Below are positions 13,216-24,200 of a stretch of DNA of 64,000 bases, one piece after another (positions within the stretch are counted from its first letter, which is position 1; every line of letters starts with the position of its first letter). A program made the position numbers and the translations under genes. The notes below the pieces were generated by a model. The model had not been told where the DNA came from and did no database searches. It saw nothing but the letters and a program-made list of their open reading frames with translations. The DNA is from Stercorarius parasiticus. Taxonomy: Eukaryota > Chordata > Aves > Charadriiformes > Stercorariidae. The stretch spans positions 222,682 through 286,681 of the forward strand of contig VWZL01000268.1 in the NCBI GenBank assembly GCA_013396915.1, in the 5' to 3' direction.

Positions 13216-16200
13216 CTGTTCAAAGTGGAAGATTCATTATGGTATTGTGCTGGTTCACTGTTTGCACTCCAAATGGATGTTATGGATAGGTTTCTTCAAT
13301 ACATAAGAATTAATTTCTGATGCTGCCAAGGAAATAAAGCAGGATTGGTTAGGGATGCAGGAATAGAAATATGTGATATAATATTGTAGTTTTGAGAAAC
13401 AGTATAGATCCGGATACTTTTTGCCATTACCAGGGGCTGGAAGAAACAGCGTATACACATCAGTTGTGTAAACAGCAGCTTTTCCTGAATATGCCAGACT
13501 CGACTTCTTGGCTCAGGTAGACTGGATTCTGCTCCTTCCAGGTCCTGTGACACCTGCAAAGTAACAAGGGGAACCAATGAAAAAAAAAAAACCATTCCAG
13601 ACCCTTTTCACAAGCAGGCCGCAACACACAGGACTAGGCATTTCTCATACTTGAACTGCAAATGCAGGAAAGGGAATTTGAGAAGGCATAATCTGGAGCG
13701 ATACAACAGTACAGGTAAAATACATTATGATTTGCACGCCCACAGGAAAGGAATAAAGATGCGTTCTCAATCTGGAATGGACTTAATGCTGAGCACCATT
13801 TTCAAGTTGGCATACTTAATGCCGGTATCTATGGTATGAACAGATGTCTGATTTTTGGAGATTGTATTCTACTATCTACTCATGCTTCATTATAATCATA
13901 GCATTAATAGGATAAGAAAAAAAAAAAAGTGAAGGGGAGATTCTAATCAGCATCTTTCAGAAGTGTCCCGTGGACCTACTGAAGATTCAGAAAGGTCCTT
14001 CTAACTCTATTGATGTTTATCTTGTATTACTTACCTGAGATGGCTCTCTCCTGAATCACGGTCATTTTTTCTTGTCTGTCCCCCTGATCTTGATTTTGTA
14101 TTTAAAATATACTCCGACTAAAAATTAGCATTTGCAGTAAAACACAAATCCAGCATGAGCTATTGTATCCCTAAAAATCTCTTAGTGAGGCTTCAGTTCT
14201 TGAATAATAGCTAAATTAATGCAGAAGTAGAAGAACTCTGCAAGATCCGATATTGGTGTGAAAGGAAGGAATTGAACTATGAAGTAGACAGATCCAGAAT
14301 TGCTATAAAATGGTGAAGCTCCTTTTGTTAGGAAAGTTTTGCTTTCTCATACCAAAAGATAACGTAACCAAACATTATGTTTTCCTTCTCTTCAAAATTA
14401 AACACAGGTTAATTGTGTATTAGCTGAGTGGGTGTTTACCCGAGTTAGTTTCAGAGTACTGCTCTGGAATCCACACTGTAAACAAACTATCTAGACTGCT
14501 GCGATTAATCCAGTTTATCTGGAGAACACCCACCAATTTGTGATAACATAACTGACTAAATCTCACACAATCTGCTGAACTTAAATATGCAGGCTATTAA
14601 AAGAATATGGAACAATCTGACAAACACCTGAGCGGAGGAACATCACTTGGATATGTCTGTCGTCTTTTTTGTCGTCTCTTTAGTAAGAGAATCAGGTCAC
14701 CTCTTGTTTTATTCCTGGATCTGATACGTATGTTGTGTGAATGCATCTTTTTGTTCTTTTTGTATGGCACTGTACGTGGTCGTGGTCCTGGTCCAGTTAA
14801 AAAAAAAAAAGAAGAAGCTACAGTACAATGTGATAGCATAAATAAATTTTTTCAGTTTTTATCAGCCACAAAAGGGGCACAACCGTGTTGCATGCTTTTT
14901 CTCTATACTGTATTTATTACTATTCTATTTAATAGCTGTGACAATATATTGAGGTTTTCTGTTTGTATCTTTATTTTTGGGTCTTTTCAGGATGATAAAT
15001 CTAGACGATACGTAAAATATGCCAGTTTAAGCAGACTGTAGACAGTATCATGTCTACTCTTCCTGCTTGAGTGAGGGAGATCCGTCATCATTCTGGTCAA
15101 GATGGCTATGTAAAAGGTAGAGATGGGGAGTAAATTTTCAGGGCCTGACTGTGTCCTTTCTGCTGGGCAGGGTTGATTTGGAGTGCTACCATTTGAGATG
15201 CTAATGCTTCCCGCTCCCCATACCCTCATTCTCCACTTCTTGAAAGGTAAAAATGACAGAACATAGCGCAGAAGTAAGACCCGTGGTTTGTACTAATTGT
15301 TATGCTAGTCACTGAAAAGATTCCGAAAAAATACAATGCAGTTTAGCTCATGCTGATATTTCTCTAGTGTTGGCACTTAAAATGGGTTCAACCCTACCTT
15401 TTAACTATGTCTTAAAGAAAAACTAGTGTTCTTCAGACTTTCAAATTGTGGCATAGTCTAAACTGTATTGTACTTCAGGTTGCTGCATTACTTCTTCAGA
15501 TGCCTTTATGGGGAACATATGGTATATGAATGGCTGTATTTTGACTGTAGAAAACCAGAGTCTCTCTTTTACCTCCAAGTTCAAATTTAAGTTTTGACTA
15601 ATGATGTAAACCTTAAGTCTTCAGTAGAATCTGCCTACATCTGGGGAAGTCTGGCTTTTGTGTTTGCCAAGTTTCAATTAAGTCTCTTTTACAGTTGTGT
15701 GTCCTAACTCTGTAAAGTGTGGACTATACGAGTAGGTTCATTCGTAACGGTTGTGCCAGGAAATCCTGGTTGGACTTTCTATTCCTTAAGAAATTTCTCT
15801 TTAGAAACCTAGCTGTTCCAATGCCCAGCACTGAGCATGGCACTCTTCATAAGACCTCCCAGGAGCAGTAATTCCTGCTGTAATGAACATAGGTATTTAA
15901 TTTAGATATGACTAGAATCAAAAATAGGGATGGAAGAAGCTGGAAAGAGATGAACACAGAACTCATGGGATTTCTAGGTGCATTGCATTTGTGCGTGAAG
16001 TATACATGCTTACCCTTCGCTCAGTGAAAGGGCATCAAAATGTCTGGCGCTATCCTTCTGGAAGGCTTTGCTCCTTCTGCAGTGCTGGAAAGGTGGTTTG
16101 AATCCTCATGTGCTCTTGCACTAACATAGTACCCACTAGGATGGGGACTGTGGCAAGCCAAGTTCTAGTTTTGACCTTCTTCGTGTCGGCCCATCCTTTA

Positions 16201-16770
16201 AATAAAGGATAATAAGGCAGTGTGTTCCCTCTTAAACTAACCCTCATCAGACCTGTCCAAGGCAGTGGGTTGTACCACGCCAGCTGCTAGCGTTGGCTGC
16301 GTTAGAGATGCACAGCAACACTTGTATTAGATGTCGTTGCCATGAACGCGACACCTTATGTTCCCGAAAATAAAAATGGAGTCATCCCCACTTGTTCAAA
16401 GCATGCTTATCTCTCTCTGCGTTTATTCTCTCCATCATGGTACAATAACTGCTGCAAAATTTCCAGTGCGTATATCAAGTCACAGATTAGTGCAGGCCCC
16501 CCACGGAATGGCATGGGGCTGGTTTTGTTTACTGATGACATTTATCCTGTCGTTTCCTTTTGGAAGCATGACAGCTTCTCACAGTCTGATGTGGAATGTA
16601 CTTACAGGACCTTCTTTTCATGCCGTGTCTGACGATAAACACTCCACTGCACGGTATCTGTGTCTGCTTGCTATGGAGCCACTGTTACTGCTTTGAGCAG
16701 TCAGTCTGGCAGGAACTCAGCTGGGCAGGAAAGCAAAAGGGTTTCTAAGTGCAATTATCTTCTCTTGCAG
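13216..16770 (+). other. ARHGAP24: Intron sequence before the last PH exon
   Basis: AT-rich intron with short A-runs near 13578, 13919 and 14799. A 144-codon open frame at 14607-15041 has no recognisable content. The last bases are a pyrimidine-rich tract ending in CAG directly before the exon at 16771. Confidence 0.6.
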
Positions 16771-16893
16771 GAGGAGACCGAGAGCGGATGACAGCTAATC
16801 ATGAGACGTACCTTCTTATGGCGAGCACGCAGAATGACATGGAGGATTGGGTGAAGTCCATTCGCAGGGTTATATGGGCGCCATTTGGAGGAG
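16771..16893 (+). CDS. ARHGAP24: ARHGAP24 exon: C-terminal part of PH domain (long isoform)
   Basis: A 123-nt exon flanked by a pyrimidine tract plus CAG and by GTGAGT. It begins with two bases that complete a Gly codon and ends with one base of the next Gly codon. The peptide reads [20 protein letters not shown], then the last PH helix with [16 protein letters not shown] domains end in such an amphipathic helix with a Trp; this one sits at DMEDW. In FilGAP the PH domain helps place the protein at membranes and binds phosphoinositides and Arf6-GTP. The mammalian protein as I recall it has Gly where this reads Ala in IWAPFGGG. The Met in GDRERM (ATG at 16788) corresponds to the start of a known shorter mammalian form. 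Its context here is weak (C at -3). Earlier PH exons are outside the window. Confidence 0.96.
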
Positions 16894-19800
16894 GTGAGTA
16901 GGCGAGGGAACACGCAAGGCTCCCAAATACACAAGGACACACAAGGATTCTGCTGTTGTCTCTCAGTCACAGCCAGAGTTTTGAAGTGAAGAGGAGGAGA
17001 ATGGTCTAGATGATAGTTCAAAAAAAGTGGAGTAACCCCTTTATTTTCATTTGCAATGCAATTATCAGGCATGTTCCCATGCAGAGGGCTCAATTAAAAG
17101 GCTTAAAACTGTCTGGAACCACTTCCCTTGATGAGGATAGCACATGGCAGCGCATTACCAAGGCAATGGGAAGCCTTCACAGAAGGCTGGACTTCTATGA
17201 AATCAGCTTTCCCGCAGGGAGAAGCAGTGCAATTCCTTTGGTCACCAGCAAAAAGACTGTCCATGTGTTTCATAAATGCCTGTCACAAGAAGCTGTCAGT
17301 GATTCTCCTGCAAGTGACAGCTAAGGCCAGTAATAGTATTATATAAAGCTATGCACTCCAATATAAGCCTCAGAATATTAGCACTAGTAGTATAGGATAG
17401 ATTCTTTTCCTTTTGATGGGCATACCCAATAATTTCAGTAGTACTGGATCAAAATTTATTGTCACATGTCTAGCTGTCTTTTCAAAAAGCTCTCATGTTG
17501 AATGGGCTGCGAATTATTTTCATAGTTTTTTCATCATTATTATTCTGGCGATAATGTCTATATTATTATAACACGATTTATATAGTTGCACAAAATGTCA
17601 GTATGTTAATCAATCTGTTCCTTGGAGCGCTCAGATCTCCGAGTTTGGGGACAGAAATATTTTTCCACTGTGAAGGAGCACTCGTATTGCATCAGATGCT
17701 TTTTGGTCTTGTCTGCAGGTTGCTGCAATAGTAAGTCAGGCAGGATTGTCTGTGCTATTTCATGACCAAGAAGCACAGTTACCACTGAAAACTGTGATTG
17801 CTGACTGCAAATGTCTTCTTCTCAAATGCCAGGCAGAACACAGGAGAGAGGATGGGAGGGACTGAAGGAAACTACCATTTTAAACAAAACTTTTCTTGTA
17901 AGCCACCCATCTTCCTTTGTGCTTTATTCAGGTCACACAGTTCTTAGGAGAAGGCTTTGGCCTCGCCGGTGGGCTGTGCTGAGGGAGTTGGTCAGCTAGG
18001 GCCTGTCTGGCGCCTCTTCAAACATGACTGTCTTCTGTTTGGCTCCTCCTTCGGAAACGTGCCCTGGAAAGACGATGCTGAACAGTCATCTCACTGGGAT
18101 CTGGCCCTATATGTTAATAAGCTGGTGCAGTCCTGGATCTGGGCATGTAGGTCTTGCAGGAGGATGTTTAAAAAACAAACCAAACCAAAAAAGAAACAAA
18201 CCCCAAAACCCACAGAGTGAAAGGTTTGTCTTGAAAGGTGTGATTTACTGGCATATTGAGTTGGTTTGGGAGAGGGGCAGTAGGAGGAGCAGTGTCTTCT
18301 GCGATTAGGTTAGGTAAGAAATCTGCTTGTTTATATAGCACGAAGATGACTCATCCCCAACTTTCTCTTTGTAAAGCAGGCCTCATGTTGAGCTCCTTAG
18401 TGTTTTCTGACTCCAGTCCAGTAGCAGCATAAGCTACTGTGGCAATAATAAATTTGGGGGCATAACAGAATTGGATTTTTCAAAGAGCGTCTTTGTCATT
18501 TTTTGCACTTGGCTTCCAGCACCGCAGTATCTTTCTGTGGCAGATAATGAGGAAATGCGACCTTGCAGTTCTTCTCCAAGTGGAGAAGTGTCTACATTTT
18601 ACAGGCAGGGAGCTGAGATTAGGTGAAACTCCATTTCTAGCCCAAGTTCATGCACAGAGCTACAAATAGAAACCAAATCTCTTGAGTCCTGACCCTATGC
18701 TTTCTCCACCAGCCCCTCATTTGCTTTTATAGGGCAAGAGCTATTTCTGGTTTACAGCTGGGAATCCTTCCAGCCACCATGAAAATTCTCAGGACACCAT
18801 CATTGTTGTAGAAGTGTTTAATGCCAATTACTGAGGGAAGCACTTCGCTGAAGACTCTGCATGCTGATTTGCATAAAACAAGAGTTGGGTGCAATTCTTG
18901 AATTACCGTTTAAAATTCATTTCTAGTTAAAACACTTCTAAGCACGTTCTTTTTGTTTTTCCTGTTGGGATTTTTTGAGCAAATACATCGACTTTGTGTT
19001 ACTTGTATTCGGAAGCGAACAGTTAACTCTCTGGAAAACATGAGAATAGATGGAACATAATTTTGGGTTTAGTGCTCATGCAGAAGGTTTGACCGTGATA
19101 ACAAGGCAAAAGGAGTATCGTGGGATGTGTCGCCATTAAGAACTGTGTTTCTAGCATTTTCCCCAGTTTATTAACTACTTGTTACTTAAGTTGATAGTCT
19201 GAGCTATCTTAACAAGTCTTAATAAGCCCTATTAGCTGTTCTGTTATTATGTATGGCCAGACACACTCATATTTTTATTATCCCTTGCTGCATGGATGTT
19301 GCTACAGCTGCTGAAACAGTCTGACTCTTCTAAAGATGGGCACTTCTGGCTTAAATTGTCTTAAGAGCCTGCCTTTATGAGCTGTAGCCACTGAAGTTAA
19401 AAACCGTTTTATCGATTACATTAAGTTGCAGTCACATGATGATGACTAGCCAGTAACAATTACCTGCAACACAAAATTATTTCAGACAACTAATTAATCA
19501 AAACACCAGTGTTATATCAGCTTCCTAAATTTCAGTACTAGATGGTAAACCACAATAGTCTGGTGCCATCCAAGTCAAGTGCCACTTTGAGTAACATTTT
19601 TGAATTTTCTGGTTCTTTTAAGTATTGTAAGCAAACTCTGTGTGTGTGCGTGCGCACGCTTGCAACGGATGTGTCTGAGCCTTGGTGAGCGACTAATATT
19701 TAAAGTTTGTCTGGCAGTGGGAAAGGACTCCTGGTACCAGAGCAAGGAGCTCTGTAAATGATTAACCATATCATTAAATTGTTATTTGTTAACCTGTGCT

Positions 19801-20089
19801 AGAAAGAGAAGGCAGGAGGGGGGTAGGTGGGAATCTGCCAAGGTGATGAGAAACAGCTTGTTTTTTGCACCAACAGAGTAAGGTGACTGTGGAAAAAATT
19901 GTGAAAGGGAAAAGAAATGTAAATGAGCCCGGGCATGTAATGCCTGTTTGCACATGAAATTCCTCTCCTGATTAGATTAAAAAGGCAATTTTTTACAGGA
20001 GGGAAAGGCCTGAGCTTTAATTGCAGAGCTTGCAACTAAGGGGGAGGGAGGAGGCGAGAAGAAGGAGCGTGAGCATTTTAGCAGGGGTA
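16894..20089 (+). other. ARHGAP24: Intron between PH exon and internal promoter
   Basis: AT-rich intron. It has an A/C-rich simple stretch at about 18170-18212 and a short alternating purine-pyrimidine run (TGTGTGTGCGTGCGCACGC) near 19639-19657. No exon is supported. Confidence 0.55.
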
Positions 20090-20430
20090 GTAACGTAAGG
20101 TCTGGCACCTCCTGCGGGAGCCAGGCACAGCCTGCTTGCTTTTCAAGCTGCCGCACACAACAGCCGCCTGAAGTCAACTCAAAGTCACCCGGAGGAGCAG
20201 ACAAATCTGCGTTGCGGCAGCTCCCTCCTCTACGTCGTTTCCCTGCACCTGCTGCACGCGAGGGGCTGGCGCAGGCAGCAGCAGCAGCAGCCGTGGCTGC
20301 CATTGCCAGGCGTGGGACCAGGAGCGAGCGAGCAAGCAGAGCATCCCCGTGTGGAGGCACGTATTCCTCAGCAGCTCCCCAGGATCCTGCTGGCAAAGAT
20401 GCGCTGTGCTGCCGCATCTGACGCACCTCT
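20090..20430 (+). promoter_or_regulatory. ARHGAP24: GC-rich, CpG-rich segment upstream of the internal promoter
   Basis: CpGs are dense here (about 20-25 by eye) compared with the flanking intron. It includes a GCA repeat at about 20275-20290. It lies directly upstream of the TATA box at 20507 and about 0.7 kb before the alternative first coding exon, so it is probably the proximal promoter of the short ARHGAP24 transcript. Open frames on both strands here reflect base composition. Confidence 0.5.
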
Positions 20431-20506
20431 CCCATGAGAGCTTCTGGTAGTTCGAAGGCAATAAAACAAGCGAGAAGCCCATGAGAACATCAGACAGGGA
20501 GCTGGG

Positions 20507-20516
20507 TATATAAAAG
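20507..20516 (+). promoter_or_regulatory. ARHGAP24: TATA box of the internal ARHGAP24 promoter
   Basis: TATATAAAAG is a full match to the TATA consensus. It sits just after a CpG-rich segment and upstream of the alternative first exon on the same strand. A start site is expected about 30 bp downstream, near 20537-20545. This gives a 5' UTR of about 0.58 kb if it is unspliced. Confidence 0.6.
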
Positions 20517-20539
20517 GCCTTTTGAAAGGAATCTGTTAT

Positions 20540-21124
20540 GAACAGAGAGCCTTTTGGGCAAAGGGGCTGTTGTTTTTGCTTCTCGGTTGCAGAGATAAAG
20601 GGAGCCAGCAAGGAGTATCGTATCCCGGAGGATTCTTCAGTGGCCTTTATGGTATTGTTCTTCTCTTTCCCTTTGCGCACCGTGAAGCGCTGACCTTTTT
20701 CTGTGGAATTGGAGTCTCTGCCACTCAACACCCTGTTCCAGCTGGGAGGAAGAGGTCTTTCTCCCCCTCCATCTGAGCAGGCACTTCTGTTTGAATGGAA
20801 GATATATCTTTTTGCTGAAACTCTTTTGTTGTGACATTGTATAATAGACAGTTGTCTCGCCGCAGGAAATAAAAGAAACGAAAGGAAATAGAGAGACGGA
20901 AGGAAATTGTTCCCCAAAGCAAAACTGAAGCAGGGAAGAGAACATTAAAATCACTTCAAGCCCTACCCAAGATCTAGAAGACCACAAATCTCCTAGCTCC
21001 AGAGGAAAATACACTATTATAAAAACTCCTCAGCAGTCAGTAACGATGAGCAGTCGTGGTGTTTCATCTGAATGCAGCTGGTAAAGGAAAGCTTTGGAGA
21101 GACCTGGGGTCTCTGGCCTGTATG
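20540..21124 (+). other. ARHGAP24: Predicted 5' UTR of short ARHGAP24 isoform, with upstream ORFs
   Basis: Predicted from the TATA box and the coding start; the real start site is not visible in sequence alone. The region contains several upstream ATGs. One at 21044 opens a 13-codon frame. One at 21072 opens an 18-codon frame whose TGA overlaps the main start codon. An ATG at 20538 heads a 52-codon frame to 20693, but it may lie before the transcript starts. Confidence 0.4.
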
Positions 21125-21125
21125 A
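21072..21125 (+). other. Upstream ORF overlapping the short-isoform start
   Basis: Seventeen codons plus TGA, starting MQLVKESFGE. The stop and the main ATG share a base (TGATG, 21123-21127). The in-frame ATG at 21122 overlaps the stop as ATGA. Such an arrangement usually lowers translation of the main frame or makes it depend on reinitiation. Whether it is translated is unknown. Confidence 0.35.
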
Positions 21126-21236
21126 TGCCTGAAGACAGAAATGCTGGAGTCCGCAGCCCAGGTGCCTTAGCAGCAGCTCCTTTCATTCCTAAAACTACTT
21201 ATAGGAGAATTAAGCGGTGTTTTAGTTTCCGTAAAG
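21125..21236 (+). CDS. ARHGAP24: ARHGAP24 alternative first coding exon (PH-less isoform)
   Basis: Encodes 37 residues plus one base. It starts MPEDRNAGVRSPGALAAAPF and ends in the basic stretch TTYRRIKRCFSFRK, followed by the donor GTAGGT. It closely resembles the N-terminus of the mammalian 655-residue isoform that lacks the PH domain. Its phase-1 end joins exactly to the exon at 29573 to make KGIFGQ, the same junction used by the PH exon. The start at 21125 is preferred over the in-frame ATG at 21122 because it has A at -3 and matches the mammalian start. The full short protein is 653 residues. The basic leader replaces the PH domain and could change membrane targeting; this is inference. 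Confidence 0.93.
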
Positions 21237-24200
21237 GTAGGTCCATTCTGTCGCTGTGTTCTGGTTTGCTAGTGAAGCCATGGTTTCTGAGAAGTCAAGG
21301 AGGCTGTGTGTGCAGGGGCAGAGGAGAGTACCGAAACAAAAGGCATTAAACAATGCAGATGCCAACATTCCACAAATGATTTATTTACTTCTTTGTTCAT
21401 TTGTTTGTAGCTGGCCATTTTGTAGCTGGAGACGGGATACTGTCTCCTCTACATAATAGCCCATGAATGGGCTGCCTGAATGAGGTGGCTTGAGACAAGA
21501 TTATAGCAGAGCCTCTGAGCAAAAATCAGTGGGAGCAATGGGGGAATCAGACCTCTAGTGCTCCGAGTTGCCTATTTGTCTGGCAGAACATCAGGGAAAA
21601 GAGTTCAGGTGCGCATTTTGTCTGTGTGGGAGGAGGGGGGAGAAGAGAGGGAGCAAAGCAACTCGATAAATGTGCATCTGTGCAGAAGACTCAGTCCTTG
21701 GATTCAGAGATTTCTGATGGATTGAAGTGTAGCCCTACAATGCACTGTCTTCTTGCAAGTGCTGCATTGCCACTTCATCCTGCTGCCCTGCAGCCTGCAT
21801 TTGCCTTTCCACCTGCTGCACAGAGATGTTTAAAGCCAGTTTTCTTCTGCATTGCACACACTCCTGTTGAAGCAGAGCACGGCAGTACTGGGGGGGAGGA
21901 GGGCAAAAAGGGGGCTGGCTTTCAAAATATGTCACTTGGAAGTGCTGGAAGGGAAACACATGTCTGAGAAAGAGGTATGACAAGTGGTGATAAGGTGCCA
22001 CGGTGCTTGGGATGGGTGGGGAGAAACTACTACTATCATGGGGACAAAAACTTTGTGTGGGGGAAGAGGAGAATATTGGTGCTGCCTTAAAAACTAAGCT
22101 GGACAGAGAAATCCAAGTGAAAAGGGCTAAATTGGCATGTTGTTCTGAAGTCTGAGAAATGATCTTACACAGAGCTTCTACAAATACAATCATCTTCACC
22201 TCCTGGTCCTCCCTAAACTGTTTCTCCGTGCTGCCATCTGTCCTTCTGCAAGACCATGCAGCTCTTTGCTCACGAGACAGTTGTGATGCAGTGGCGTCAT
22301 TGCTTTTGAGGGCGGCGCGCGCAGTCGGGGCGATGCCTTGAAACGAGGGATCATAACCAGTGAGGGACTCACCACAGAACTACGGCAGAGATCAGCTATC
22401 ACCTGCAGCTGAGGCAGCACTGAAAGCCGTTTGCCCCCTGTACCCCCCCCTCCCCAAGGCCAGCATTTCCCTGCGTTGCTGGAGTTCAGTCCTTCTGGAG
22501 ACTGGGCAGGAGGATGTGGATGTGTCTGTATGGAAGTGCAGTTCAAGGTGTCGGTGTGAATTAGAGCTGTCTGTGCCCCATTTATACACTTAACTATTTG
22601 AGAAATGTTTGGAAGTTGAATAAAGGATTAACTGATAATTCTGCAGACAGCTGCCTTTGTGCTCGGGGTGCAGCCTTAGCCACTCCAAGAAGAGCTTCAG
22701 CTGTTGATTTTTTTCCCCATATGTTCTGACACAGAAACTCTTCATGTCTAAAACTCCAAGTGAAGCTGCAGCGCTTGAGGCAGAAGACAGAATGATGGAG
22801 GCCGTGCTGCTAATTTGCTTTCCTCCACATACCATTTGTTTCAGCTGCCTTCTTATACACATTTTCTGTCAAGAGCGTTGTCACACAGCCAGATCAGAGC
22901 TGCAGAATGCTGGGTGTGCGTGTTTAACTAGGTCCATGTCCACTGAAGTCAACAGAAAGATGAACATTAACTGGACTCTCAGACAAGCCTTTACTATTGG
23001 TTGCACAGGGAAATTAGGCTAACTACACTTGTCTTATTAATTGGCATACCAAATTCTTATAACCTTATTTGCAGATTGTACACCTAAGTATAAAAAAAGG
23101 CAAAACTAGCCTTCTGCAAACCTATCCCATACCTGCATAAAGCAGATCAACTAGTTCTAAGCTGTGCAATGCGATGCACAAAATAAAATTAGCATGGAAA
23201 ACCATTGGCTAGTCATTGGAAGAACTACAAGGGAATCATGACATTTTATGTTCAGGCAGAGGTACACCGTCATCTTCACCCATGATTCAAGGTGTGGAAC
23301 CCTTCCTGGAAATCCAGATCAAAGCTGCATTGTGAAAAATTAAATGTCAGACCTGCTTGGAGGTCATGTCGTAGGAGAAGTCAGTGCTCAGAAGGCAACA
23401 TCTGAACAGACACAAGAGCCAAGTGTCTTTAAAATCCAATTTAGGGAAGATGCTCTGTGGAACCACTGCAGGAATCTCCTGAGAGCTCATGCAGAGAAAG
23501 CAATAACTGAGGGTAACTTTGCTGGCATGCAGTGGTGAGAACATTCAATAACATGGTGAATTTGGGTGATCAGAGTTTTGGAGGAGGAGATGGCATTGGC
23601 CACAGCCAGAGAAATGGTGCAGGCCCTGATATGGTTGACTGTGATAAGTTCCTGGTGATGTTTTTAAAATTGCCTGCCTTCCTTTCCAGCCTGTAGCTAG
23701 TTCTGCTCTTATTTCAGAGTTGTTTTTTCTAAGCAGTAACCTCTGGTGTGCAGCTGTGCTAAACTCCAGGGCAGGAGTTTAACTTACCTTATCTACTGCT
23801 GGCATCACGCTGACTGTGTGGTAGGAGAAGGCTTGAAGGAAAGAAAATGAGTCAGGCGGGAACAAAATTCTGCCACAGCTATATTTGGTGAGATTTTTCC
23901 TCTCCTGTACACAACAAAATTCTGTAGAGAAGAAAATACTCTCTGCCTTTGACCCACTCAAAACAGCACTTAGTGCTGGGGAACACCAGAGCAGAAGGCT
24001 GATAACAATTCAAAACTCTATATTAAGTGTTATGTGGCCATGACAGCCACTTCTTTGTGTTACTCCAGGACCTTTGTTCCCAGCCCTGCTGTTGAAAGCC
24101 ATTCACCTGATCTGTCATTTTCACTGTCAATGAATTACTGATGTAGAATTGAGGACTGCTTAAAATTCTCATCCAGATCCTAAGCTGAGACCAATTTCTA

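Noticed and set aside
12684..13320. Several overlapping open frames of 91-148 codons on both strands
   Set aside because: Being open on both strands at once points to the CpG-rich composition. None resembles a protein family.
14607..15041. A 144-codon + frame with a Gly-Arg-Pro and Lys-rich middle
   Set aside because: No recognisable family. The Lys run comes from a poly-A stretch, with no splice or promoter context.
20174..20917. A 247-codon minus-strand open frame opposite the internal promoter
   Set aside because: It begins with TTG and has no recognisable domain. It spans the GC-rich promoter, where base composition favours open frames.
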